This document shows positions 1-7,261 of a stretch of 10,082 nt of DNA, piece by piece; position 1 is the first letter of the stretch, and each line of letters starts with the position of its first letter. The notes beneath the pieces were generated by a model. It did no database searches. It was given only the letters and a program-made list of their open reading frames with translations, and was not told the origin of the DNA. The position numbers and the translations under genes were made by a program. Source of the DNA: Euperipatoides rowelli (lineage: Eukaryota > Onychophora > Udeonychophora > Euonychophora > Peripatopsidae); assembly GCA_003024985.2 (NCBI GenBank), contig PXIH01S0035550.1; one strand, 5' to 3'.

Positions 1-870
1 GGGGAGGAGCCTTTTCAGGCACCACTGCTTTTCTATTCTCTACATACTGTATATTCCTTCAACATTTATATCTAATCTTTATTCATCCGAACTTCCATCA
101 AGATATCCCAAAATATTCTATTATCAACATTATCGTAAACTTTTTTTTATACCTAAAAACCTCATTTTTCTATTATCTCTCTGACATTTCTTTCTATTAG
201 TTGCGATATTATATACAAACAGTCTCCTGTCTCTTCTAAAACCGTGTTGCAATTCACAATTAGACCTTTATCTTTATCCATTTAACTTTCCACTCTTTCA
301 TTATGTTTATAAATATATTATAAGCTAGTTATTGCTTTTGTCTATAGCTTACCATTTTTTTGTTGTCTTTGCCTACCCATTGTAAATCATTCTCACCTTT
401 ATCACCATTCTTTGGGTAAATCTTTATTATTTCTAGTACTTGTCTTAATGTTTCCCATCCTTCCTCCCCCACACTTTGATCATTTCTATCTTTATCCCAT
501 CCAATCCTCTCACTTTCCCATCTTTTAATTTACATAATACTTTATTAAAAACTTCCTTTCTTATTTTTAGTTCTTATTAATCCTTTCTTTATCAATCCCT
601 TTTCATATTTTATTTTTCCTGCATATTTTTTGCAAATTCATTTAATATAAACTTGTTTTTTATCCATATCACAGTCTAATTCCTCTTTATTCTCTTTCTT
701 CCCTTTAATATATTTACAAACATTTTTACAATTTTTGCTACATCCATCTCTTATTTCTTTCATTATTTTCGGTTGATATTTCTTTAATATTCTCCTATTT
801 TAATCACAGCCTTTTTTTTTTTTTACATTTTATAATATATTTTTCCCATTTTTCTATAATTGATTCACCA
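1..870 (-). pseudogene. Decayed non-LTR retrotransposon reverse transcriptase, partial
   Basis: No long ORF survives, but the minus strand read across frames gives the expected order of a non-LTR reverse transcriptase. From 799 down to 641 is a 50-odd-codon lysine-rich stretch (starts NRRILKKYQPK) like the linker before the RT. At 466-507 is GLDGIKIEMIKVWG, matching the GPDGI..E..K..G motif of RT fingers. At 166-221 is CLYIISQLIERNVREIIEK, matching the helix before the catalytic strand. At 88-137 is VYDNVDNRIFWDIL, matching (D)xKKAYDNVDR..LW..L of the palm. The codon expected for the first catalytic aspartate, just before, reads valine and is followed by a stop. Stops and shifts recur about every 20-60 codons, so the copy is dead and old. 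It runs off the left edge, so the YxDD and thumb regions are outside. The YDNVD style differs from the element at 2225-3550, so this is another lineage. The clade is not resolved; the right boundary is uncertain. Confidence 0.72.
812..824 (+). repeat. T13 homopolymer
   Basis: Thirteen consecutive T on the plus strand lie inside the decayed retroelement, giving a lysine run when read on the minus strand. It is probably a slippage-expanded tract that adds to the frame breaks there. Confidence 0.9.
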
Positions 871-1336
871 GCTAATGCTTCCCTCTATCCTCCAAAATGA
901 AAATTATTTTATCTATTCAAGCAATATTATTAAAGATCATAACTTATTTTTTTCAAAGATGATTTTCTATCAATAAAATTGTATTTTTTTTAATTTATAA
1001 ATATGAAAATAAAAATTATATTTCTTTAAAATCTTGGAAAGCGAAGTTGCCATATCTACTATAATTATTGTTTTCAACCAAAATATGCTTAGGTGTTAAT
1101 AAGTCTTGATATTAATCCACTAAGTTTCGTTTTTAGAAATATTTTTTATTTTGCTGCTTCCACAATACAGTTTATTTTTGTGATACAGGGTAACATGTTA
1201 TACTGCTGCGACAGGTTAATTAACTTTACTCTTGACGATAAAAGAAAATTAAGAAATTTGTGTTTATTTTAAAAATTACAGTAACTTATAAAAATTGTGC
1301 AAAAAAAAAAAAAAACTTTTAAAGGCATCCACAAAA
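871..1336. other. AT-rich spacer, no gene seen
   Basis: Between the decayed reverse transcriptase and the inverted-repeat element I see only AT-rich sequence in all six frames, ending with a 15-A run at 1301-1315. No splice-flanked open stretch, tRNA-like box pair or known repeat is recognisable. Confidence 0.6.
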
Positions 1337-1360
1337 ATATAAAGGGGTGAGAAGATATAC

Positions 1361-1530
1361 TCCAAAGTCATAAAATAAAAAATTTTCAGGGGAGTGATTT
1401 GGAAGTTTAGAAAAAGGCTATAAACCATGCTAATGATTTTTAAATTTTTCAAAATGCTCTGCCATCTTTGGACAGAATAATTTGACATGAGCTCCCCCAG
1501 CTGACAAATAGCTGAACTAATTCAAAATAA
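1361..1530 (+). repeat. Tandem unit, copy 1 (170 bp)
   Basis: This unit starts TCCAAAGTCATAAAATAAAA and includes AATTTTCAGG, ATAAACCATGCTAAT, AAAATGCTCTGCCATCTTTG and GAGCTCCCCC, ending with TGAACTAATTCAAAATAA. The next 176 bases repeat it in the same order. The two copies differ by scattered substitutions and a ~10 bp indel, so the duplication is not recent. Confidence 0.9.
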
Positions 1531-1706
1531 TCCAAAGCCACAAAATAAAAAATTTTCAGGAGAGAGATTTGAAAGTTTTGAAAAAGGTTATAAACCATGC
1601 TAATAATTTTTTAATTTTTCAAAATGCTCTGTCATCTTTGGACAAAATCTTAAAATATTTTGATATGAGCTCCCCCAAGTGACAAATAGGTGAACTAATT
1701 AGAAAT
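1531..1706 (+). repeat. Tandem unit, copy 2 (about 176 bp)
   Basis: This is the direct neighbour of copy 1 and is clearly homologous along its whole length. The main difference is an extra stretch (AAATCTTAAAATATTT region near 1648-1662) before GATATGAGCTCCCCC. It ends with TGAACTAATTAGAAATAT. A further GGCAGAG at 1724-1730, inverted relative to CTCTGCC in copy 1, lies between this unit and the right inverted arm. Confidence 0.9.
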
Positions 1707-1810
1707 ATTTTTGCTAAAAGAATGGCAGAGGATTATATCATTCTCACCCCTTCATATATTAAAGCATTCACAATATAAACAACTTATTGCAATGTTGGAT
1801 TTGGATTTAA

Positions 1811-1845
1811 TTCAGTATTTCAACAATTGTATAATCCATCATCAG
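1811..1845 (-). other. CTGATGATGG...GAAA motif, retroelement-end-like
   Basis: On the minus strand CTGATGA (1839-1845) is followed after 17 bases by GAAA (1818-1821). Such CTGATGATGG..GAAA blocks are often seen near the ends of Penelope-like and other invertebrate retroelements, and the two conserved boxes resemble a hammerhead ribozyme core. The 17 intervening bases do not form a credible helix II, so I do not call a ribozyme. A degenerate end of a retroelement is the more likely reading. Confidence 0.3.
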
Positions 1846-2224
1846 TCAGTCTCTTAATAAAGCATGCTAATGAGCAAGACAAACTAAAGGTTCAAACCCA
1901 GACATTCTCATTTTTCATAGTAGCCTACTGTTTATTGAATTTGAAACTTTTAACTCAAGTGACATTAATCTATGCGACACTTGTGCAGTAACACACTGAT
2001 GAATATTTCCTCTCTCCATTCTCTGAAAATATAGATATAAGAAAGACTTGCAGAAAAAGACAAAATTACCGTCCAGTCTAAGTCTGGATAACTTTTCCTT
2101 CTTCTTGCATTAAATTGGAGCATCAAAAGAATGACATCACAAAACATTTCACTAAATTAAATTCTGTGAATGTGATGCAACATTGGCTACTCCTTATCTC
2201 CAGAGTCATTTATATTATTTAGGA
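1846..2224. other. Intergenic stretch, no supported gene
   Basis: A short minus-strand open frame (1965-2147) is present but matches nothing I know. A GGTTCAAACCC block at 1889-1899 resembles a tRNA B box, without a convincing A box upstream or acceptor stem. Confidence 0.5.
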
Positions 2225-2383
2225 TTTATTTATCACTTACATAATACACAATACAGTAATAATCATTAAGTATTACAAACATACTTCATCTACACATGCA
2301 TTGGCCTCTAAATAAATAAAGATGTATGCATATAGTACAAAAAAAAACATAAAAATAAATAAATAAGGAAAATCATACATTAT
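2225..2383 (-). other. 3' UTR and tail of the non-LTR element
   Basis: After the stop, the minus strand runs through TTTATTTATTTATTTTTATG, a second TTTATTTATTTAGAGGCCAA block and GATAAATAAATCC near 2221-2231. AATAAA-type signals and short A-rich repeats at the end are usual for CR1/jockey-group elements. I placed the end near 2225 from the last AATAAA block; no clean target-site duplication confirms it. Confidence 0.5.
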
Positions 2384-2711
2384 TTACAAGTTACAACCAT
2401 CAAGTAATCTGTAAAAAGATTGAATAGGTGACTTTGCATAACGAACAGTTTTAACATAGTGGAAGTAGATATTATTCGCTGCTCTGGTTTCTCTACCGGA
2501 AATTTTAACCCTTCTAGTGGGCGCAAACTCAGGGTATTTCAAGAAAGAAGACCTGGCAAACTTGGTAGAAAGCAATTCTCTTCTCTCATGCACGGAAGCT
2601 AACTTAAGAGAAATCAGCGCCGCACTATAATCAATATAATTAGCACCAATAATTATTTTGCACACTCTTCTGGAATCCTTCAAGGGCATTTCTTTGTTGA
2701 ATGGTTAGGGA
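2384..2711 (-). pseudogene. Non-LTR retrotransposon C-terminal region, fragment
   Basis: Directly beyond the TGA the frame stays open with SLTIQQRNALEGFQK, which fits the family's (S)LT..QR..LE..QKR helix. After a frameshift at about 2661-2670 it continues as RRVCKIIIGANYIDYSAAL, then SVHERRELLSTKFARS and finally KTVRYAKSPIQSFYRLLD before a natural TAA at 2384-2386. CR1/jockey-type proteins commonly end shortly after such a KTxRYxxSPIPxxxRLLN-like tail, so the true C-terminus is present. The open part's first methionine (2687-2689) is internal. Confidence 0.8.
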
Positions 2712-3126
2712 TCAATGCCAAGCAGGGCAACAGGACTCTAAATGGCATCGAATAAAGGTGGTATATACATGAATCATAACTTCAGTTTTTGCTCTCAGGC
2801 TTCGCCGTTTATATAGTAAGTACACTTTGCAATTAGCTTTTCTAATCATGTATTCAACATGTGAGTCCCACCTTAAATCAGCTTGCATGTATATCCCCAA
2901 AATTTTGTAACTTTTCACAGGGTTTAAAACAAAGTCACTTAGCTCAACATTAAAACTTACTTTCCTTCTCATAAAGTTATGTATCATGTAAGTCGATTTA
3001 GTTACATTCAAACTCATCTTACACCGTTCTGACTCACCCCGAATAGAAACCAGATCGTTAATAACAGCAGACTGCACTACTTCAGGTGAACCTGAGCATA
3101 CAGTTGAAGGTCATCTATGTACTTAC
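2712..3126 (-). pseudogene. Reverse transcriptase YxDD box and thumb, fragment
   Basis: The active-site box reads YIDDLQLYA on the minus strand (YIDD at 3110-3121), with both catalytic aspartates intact and isoleucine where non-LTR enzymes usually have alanine. A frameshift at 3120-3140 separates it from GVPQGS, and a second at 3085-3105 separates it from SPEVVQSAVINDL. The thumb follows: MSLNVTKS, then KSYKILGIYMQADLRW (2868-2915), the family's KxLGV..D..L.W motif, then HVEYMIRKA and FIRCHLESCCPAWH. The long open part begins at a GTG that is internal to the protein and not a real start. It ends at TGA (2712-2714) just after the conserved PxWH, while clear homology continues beyond it, so this stop is a mutation. 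Confidence 0.85.
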
Positions 3127-3529
3127 AATACTTAATGCAATGTCATTAGTAGCAATTATGAACAGCAAAGAATTCACCGATGACCCCTGAGGTACCCCGT
3201 TTGAACTTTCCCATTTTATTATTTCATTAGAACCCGGTATGCACACCAACAGTTCTTCCCTCAAGAAAAGAACACAACCAATTCAGTAAATAAGGGCTAA
3301 CGTTCATATTAAATAAAGTAACAAACAACCCATTATGACAAACTAGATTAAATGCTTTAGAGAAGTCAGTGATTATTGTAGTAGCTATAACTCCACTTTT
3401 ATCCAATGAACTGAGCAAAGAGTCAATGTAATACACCATGTACTGACAAGCAGAACGGCCAGGCAAACCCCCAAACTGTTTGGGGTCAAGTAAGGGCATT
3501 ACCTCATGTAACAGAGCATTAGAAACAAA
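3118..3529 (-). pseudogene. Reverse transcriptase fingers and palm, fragment
   Basis: This segment would polymerise cDNA from the element's RNA at a nicked target. Read on the minus strand, NALLHEVMPLLDPKQFGG leads into QFGGLPGRSA (3452-3478 covers QFGGLPGRS), the fingers motif. TIITDFSKAFN follows; the aspartate at 3365-3367 is the first catalytic residue, kept here. The second aspartate of the usual DFSKAFD is asparagine. FLEGRTVGVHTG precedes a frameshift near 3230, after which GVPQGS at 3181-3198 is in another frame; the usual GVPQGSxLGP has become GVPQGSSVNS. An in-frame TAA (3530-3532) cuts the upstream side, where the family normally has a conserved ERxV helix. The first long open part starts at an internal methionine (3497-3499) that is not a natural start. 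Confidence 0.85.
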
Positions 3530-3550
3530 TTAAACTGCTGAATAGCCCAT

Positions 3551-3907
3551 TGTAAATCGAAATATAACAGGACCTAGTTACCCCTCCCCTTTGCCCTCCT
3601 AAGCAATAACTTCTCCTAATCTCCATCTCCAGAATTGTCTAAATACAGGCGATGCAATCCACACTCTAACTCATTTTTGATCACTGCGCATATATTTTCA
3701 TCATTACGGAAGTGCTGTCAAAATTTTCTAAATGGATTAAAAAAGGATTATTTCACGCCTTTGTCATGATAGTGTTGGGGCATAGTGGGTTTAATACGTA
3801 GTTGGAGTTAGTGTTCTGGGTTACGGTAAATTAGGCTGTAAATAAAAAATTAACGTGATTAAAATGTGGATTATATAGCCTGTTTTAAGACTCTCGCCTC
3901 TTCTACC
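3551..3907. other. Spacer, no gene seen
   Basis: A C-rich start (CCCCTCCCCTTTGCCCTCC near 3581-3599) resembles the C-rich blocks near 3900 and 4420-4498, so the retrotransposon may have landed beside or within that repeat. The rest is unremarkable; stops are frequent in all frames. Confidence 0.45.
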
Positions 3908-3980
3908 CCCCTACCTCCTCTACCATTTATTCTTTTAAAAACGAAAAAATATATACTTTCAAAAACGATTTTAAATATAA
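3908..3980 (+). repeat. Dispersed repeat A, copy 1
   Basis: This block runs from CCCCTACCTCCTCTACC through ATTTATTCTTTTAAAAA to TTTTAAATATAA. It matches the block at 4481-4552 over about 73 bases with scattered substitutions and small indels. It has no coding sense. Confidence 0.75.
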
Positions 3981-4055
3981 ATCTTTTATTGTTTCAAAAT
4001 ATTCCAAAGAAAAAAATATTTGGTTGTTATTATCTTTATTACAGTAGACTATGAG

Positions 4056-4101
4056 TATACAGTATAATATCTTATTGTTTTCCTTGCTCAATTATATAAT
4101 A
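4056..4101 (+). repeat. Dispersed repeat B, contiguous copy
   Basis: The first 26 bases match 5163-5188 at 24 positions, and the last 21 bases (4081-4101, CCTTGCTCAATTATATAATA and one base before it) match 5283-5303 exactly. In this copy the two parts are adjacent; in the other copy about 94 bases lie between them. Confidence 0.8.
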
Positions 4102-4294
4102 AAAAGTTTGACGGCTTAAAACTAAATAGAATAATACCAGGCACAAATCCTAACAAATCTTGTAATAAGAGAACATTTTTAATATGATGGAATTATTTAA
4201 AGTTGGCAGCGAAGTGGCATAACTACAAATTCTCCCCCTCCCACTTTCCTGCCAAAATTTTATAAAGCAGTGATGGATTCTTTGATAAAGGATA

Positions 4295-4306
4295 GGGGGG
4301 GGGGGG
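4295..4306 (+). repeat. G12 homopolymer
   Basis: Twelve consecutive G, flanked by GATA and ACTT. About 110 bases downstream the same strand is strongly C-rich (4418-4498), so the two stretches could pair in single-stranded DNA; that pairing is only an inference. Confidence 0.9.
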
Positions 4307-4480
4307 ACTTATACTGTAGTGTGTAGCTTTAAATTACTTCAATTTTTTTTTAACTATATAGATCAACTAGCTAAAAAGCTCATTGTAAATTTAAATACAA
4401 TGGACCATTTGTTAATCCCCCTCTGGCCCCTTACCTCATAACCCCCTCCCATATTACCCCCTCTACTAACCTCTTCTCTC

Positions 4481-4552
4481 CCCTTACCTCCTCTACCCAT
4501 TTATTGTTTTAAAAAGGAAAAATTGCTATTTGCAAAAATATTTTAAATATTA
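4481..4552 (+). repeat. Dispersed repeat A, copy 2
   Basis: The second copy of the block at 3908-3980, sharing CCTACCTCCTCTACC-like start (here CCTTACCTCCTCTACCC), ATTTATTxTTTTAAAAA and TTTTAAATAT. It is preceded by a longer pyrimidine-rich stretch from 4418. After 4552 the two copies diverge completely. Confidence 0.75.
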
Positions 4553-4710
4553 ACTAGTTGAAATCGACGATAAATTTTTTTGGGCCCATAATTTTTGTGT
4601 TATGTTTGGAACTATGGTAAACCTTCCCATGTTATTTGCCTCACCCCCTTCATATTCCCACAAAAAATGAGCAATTCTATTTTCATTGATTAAAATGATG
4701 GAATTCAATT

Positions 4711-5010
4711 GCTCCCCCACTAGCACCCCCATGTGAATGTAGGTGTCTAGGGTAATACAATTTCAAATTTGAACTTAATCGGAGCATTTTATAAAATATA
4801 GGTTTTTGTGGTTCCCCTAGCACCCCCATGAAACCACCTAGGACCTTGACCTTTTATATACATATTGTAGACCTCTAGGGTAACGCAAATTTCAACTTAA
4901 TCGGAACATTTAAAAAAGTTTTGATTTTTGGGGTCCCCCTAGCACCCACATGTGACTACCTAGGACCTTGACCTCTAGGGTAATACCAATTTCAAATTTC
5001 AACTTAATTA
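4711..5010 (+). repeat. Imperfect three-copy tandem array
   Basis: Copies begin with TAGCACCC at 4721, 4818 and 4940, spaced 97 and 122 bases apart, the third being partial. Shared blocks in order are CCCC(C)TAGCACCC, CACATG or CCCATG, CCTAGGACCTTGACC (copies 2 and 3), TCTAGGGTAAT/C, AATTTCAA and AACTTAATCGGA. Copy 1 lacks the CCTAGGACCTTGACC block, and copy 2 has about 20 extra bases before ACCTCTAGGG. The AACTTAATCGGA end resembles a motif common in invertebrate interspersed repeats. About 40 bases on, TTCGGAATGAAAGATAGATA (5047-5066) looks like the tetranucleotide tail that often follows such repeats. No reading frame stays open through the array. Confidence 0.85.
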
Positions 5011-5162
5011 GACAAACCATTGGGAAGACAATGCAATTTTAAAGAGTTCGGAATGAAAGATAGATACACAGAGAAAATTTGTTTTTTAATATATTAATCT
5101 CTTAAAGTTTAAAAATATATAAAAGAAACAAAAAATACTCAGTTTTATTAGCATTTTTACAT

Positions 5163-5303
5163 TATACAGTATCATATCGTATTGTTTTAAATAAGAAAAA
5201 AAATCACACATTTAGATTAATTTGTTTTTTATTGATTTATAATAATAAATTCAGCATGCACATATTTATAAAAGGTGAATGATCCTTGCTCAATTATATA
5301 ATA
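5163..5303 (+). repeat. Dispersed repeat B, interrupted copy
   Basis: Two parts, 5163-5188 and 5283-5303, match the contiguous sequence 4056-4101, the second exactly over 21 bases. The intervening 5189-5282 is AT-rich with no clear inverted ends or target duplication. It is either an insertion here or a deletion in the other copy. Confidence 0.75.
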
Positions 5304-6053
5304 GGATGTTTCGGTTGTGGAATCAATTCCTGGATTAATTACAGTTATTGATAAATAAATCAAACAATCTATTTTTAAATAGAGAGTAACATTCCATCTT
5401 TTTAAACAAAAACAAGCAGAAGATCAAGACAACTCTCGATCTCATTCATTACCATACCAAAACTTGCCACAATTTATTACAAGATCACATTGCGATCTTA
5501 TCATTCGTATAAATTTATTTCATATCAGTTTTAATAGTAAATGAGCTTTACTTTATTTTTTCTTTATGAATTAATTTATTGACCATATTAACAGTCAAAA
5601 ACTGAAAAGTTTATGGATAAGTCCTCCCCCTATTTTTTAATTTTAGATATTAATTCAACAGGTAACACTTATTTTATTTTTTTTCCAGATTTTAAATTTG
5701 TTCATACTCACTGTACAAACAGAAAATGTTATTGATTAGCTTAGCAAATCCTACTTTAAATAACATCCATTTCAGAAATGAAAGATTTTTACCACTCTGA
5801 GCTTTAAAGGGGACAATTGTGTAATCTTTTTTTTTTTTAATTTTTTTAAATAAACATTTTTTACTAAAAGAATATTATTATCTATACAGACAAAAGTGTA
5901 GGTAATACTGTAATTGAATTTTACAATTCTTTACAATAAAATAAAGACTATGTGGAAAATCTTTGTTATTTATGCTTATAAAACCAAACAATAATATTGG
6001 GATTAGATAAAGTTTTATCGGCAAGAGTTTACTTTCTGGTCGTCTTTCCCCCC
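5304..6053. other. AT-rich stretch, no gene seen
   Basis: Stops are dense in all frames on the plus strand. A minus-strand open frame at 5878-6159 codes for hydrophobic sequence produced by the AAAT repeat and neighbouring AT-rich DNA and is not credible as a gene. Small hairpin: AAGATC (5481-5486) pairs with GATCTT (5494-5499). Confidence 0.55.
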
Positions 6054-6078
6054 AAATAAATAAATAAATAAATAAAAT
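6054..6078 (+). repeat. (AAAT)n microsatellite
   Basis: About six uninterrupted AAAT units follow a short C run. It is a simple-sequence repeat and likely polymorphic in length. Confidence 0.9.
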
Positions 6079-6236
6079 AGGCACCACAACTAAAATGAAA
6101 AGATGAAGGGTAAATGAAATGATCATCTGTTGGATGTTCAAAGTCTTAAATTTTGCCAAAATTTTGAAAAAGGATATTATAATACCGACTATCCCATCAA
6201 ACCGTCAATTTATTTCCGTTCATCCAATTTCTCTAG

Positions 6237-6254
6237 TTTTTTTTTTTTTTTTTT
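6237..6254 (+). repeat. T18 homopolymer
   Basis: Eighteen consecutive T. On the minus strand this would be an A18 run, but no retroelement 3' end is recognisable immediately upstream of it on that strand. Confidence 0.9.
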
Positions 6255-6596
6255 ACCATTTGATCATTATTCTCTAAATGTAAATATTGTATTGTACAGT
6301 ATTACTATTATACTACTGTATATTGTTTGTCTCTCCTTTTTTGTTTGATTATTTTTTTTATTATAATTATGATTCTCTCAGTATATACTGTAAATACTTT
6401 TTAAATATGTTTAATTGTTAGACTTTGCTTTTTATATACTACTTTTGTTTTATATACTTCCAATTTCTATAACTGAAATAATTTATTGTTCTTATCTACA
6501 ATTTGTATATACTTCTTAAAAACTGTATTGGATCCTCTGGGTTGTTGTTTGTGTACAAATAAACAAATCTTTTCATTTTAGTTGTGGTGGTCATCT
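6255..6596. other. AT-rich stretch with 3'-UTR-like end
   Basis: No coding region is supported. Near its end GTACAAATAAACAAATC (6554-6570) contains an AATAAA polyadenylation-type hexamer, as in many 3' UTRs and retroelement tails, but AATAAA is frequent by chance in DNA this AT-rich. It also contains three of the TACTGTA/TACAGTA copies. Confidence 0.4.
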
Positions 6597-6608
6597 GGGG
6601 GGGGGGGG
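6597..6608 (+). repeat. G12 homopolymer
   Basis: Twelve G followed by AT and a further five G (6611-6615). With the run at 4295-4306 this is the second plus-strand G12; four closely spaced G-tracts would allow a G-quadruplex. Confidence 0.9.
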
Positions 6609-6615
6609 ATGGGGG

Positions 6616-7261
6616 TCCAGAAAATAAACTCTTACCGTTGGGTTATCTACAGAAAAATTAGTTTAATAAATATTTCTCTTATAGTAATTTTATAGAAAAT
6701 TTTTAGGAAGAAACTTCATATTACAGTAAGAAAAGTTCAAAATTTGAAGGATGATTTCAGCTTGATTGTAGATTCATAGCTTTCTTTAAAAAAAAAATAG
6801 ATAAAATTTTAATTATTATATTTAGGCAATATTTCAGAAAGAAAGTTATATAAAATCAGTCAACAAACAAGCAAAATAGAAAAAAAAAAAATTTAATTAA
6901 ACTTAAAACTTTTAATCTGTGATTGTTGAATTTGCTAAATAAGTTATATTCAAATGCAGTTATAATATTACACAAAGTCTCCATTGGAAAAAAAAAATGA
7001 ATTTAGCCAATATAGTACTTACCCTATACAATATTTGAAATAAATAAGTTACTGTAAATATACTGTAAATCTCAGAGATACAAATGAGAATAAGGAGGTG
7101 GCTCCCTCTCTGTGCCAAATTATATCTTTTATAGGTGTCTATTTGTATCAGTTCCCCACAAGGAAAGGGTTGGTTGTGGCTTTAGTACCTGGGCCAGGGG
7201 GGGAGACCCATGGATGACCAAATTATATAAGATATACTACAAAGTTATGACATACTTAACA
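6616..7261. other. AT-rich stretch with a GC-richer island, no gene seen
   Basis: The part 7090-7230 is clearly richer in G and C than its surroundings (GGAGGTGGCTCCCTC, GGAAAGGGTTGGTTGTGG, GGGCCAGGGGGGGAGACCC) and is bracketed by CCAAATTATAT at both ends. That pattern suggests a small interspersed element, but I cannot assign it. No frame is open over a useful length. Confidence 0.4.

Larger units (their letters stand above)
1337..1757. mobile_element. MITE-like element with inverted ends and internal tandem duplication
   Basis: The left arm (1337-1359) and right arm (1734-1757) are inverted copies of one another, about 21 of 23 matching with one extra base in the right arm. Both contain AAGGGGTGAGAA followed by GATATA. 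Between them lie two tandem copies of a ~170 bp unit. Only the outer arms pair well; the sequences inside them differ. No coding capacity is present. Short inverted ends around non-coding DNA of about 420 bp is the usual layout of a non-autonomous DNA transposon. I could not find a convincing target-site duplication, so the exact ends and superfamily are open. An alternative is a satellite fragment flanked by a chance or foldback inverted repeat. Confidence 0.55.
2225..3550 (-). mobile_element. 5'-truncated CR1/jockey-type non-LTR retrotransposon
   Basis: The minus strand carries, in the right order, the RT fingers and palm (3118-3529), the YxDD box and thumb (2712-3126), the C-terminal region to the natural stop (2384-2711) and an AT-rich 3' UTR (2225-2383). 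The N-terminal endonuclease and any ORF1 are missing, as expected from the 5' truncation typical of target-primed reverse transcription. The coding part is split over five segments in three frames, with frameshifts near 3230, 3120-3140, 3085-3105 and 2661-2670, a TAA at 3530-3532 and a TGA at 2712-2714. It is therefore inactive, though still much better preserved than the copy at 1-870. The motif set (QFGGLPGRS, DFSKAF, GVPQGS, YIDD, YKILGI) fits the CR1/jockey group; the precise clade is uncertain. The 3' boundary near 2225 and the 5' boundary near 3530-3600 are estimates. Confidence 0.85.

Noticed and set aside
1276-1488. Minus-strand 70-residue open frame
   Set aside because: It runs through the A15 tract and the inverted-end element; the Phe/Leu/Ile-rich product follows from AT-rich DNA and the frame is not kept in the second tandem unit.
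1811-1845. Hammerhead ribozyme
   Set aside because: The CTGATGA and GAAA boxes are present, but the 17 bases between them do not pair as helix II and no helix III partner or cleavage site is evident.
1889-1899. GGTTCAAACCC as a tRNA or SINE B box
   Set aside because: No convincing A box lies 30-60 bases upstream, and no acceptor stem or anticodon arm can be drawn. A single 11-mer is not enough for a tRNA gene or SINE.
3866-4054. Plus-strand 62-residue open frame
   Set aside because: It lies in the C-rich/AT-rich dispersed repeat; the other repeat copy at 4481 does not preserve the frame, and no motif is recognisable.
4550-4732. Minus-strand 60-residue open frame
   Set aside because: Short, unrecognised, and it reads into the tandem array, where frames close in the other units.
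5878-6159. Minus-strand 93-residue hydrophobic open frame
   Set aside because: Membrane-like appearance comes from the AAAT microsatellite and AT-rich codons. There is no family resemblance and no codon bias.
6130-6348. Plus-strand 72-residue open frame
   Set aside because: It passes through the T18 run, giving a phenylalanine stretch; the AT-rich remainder resembles nothing known.
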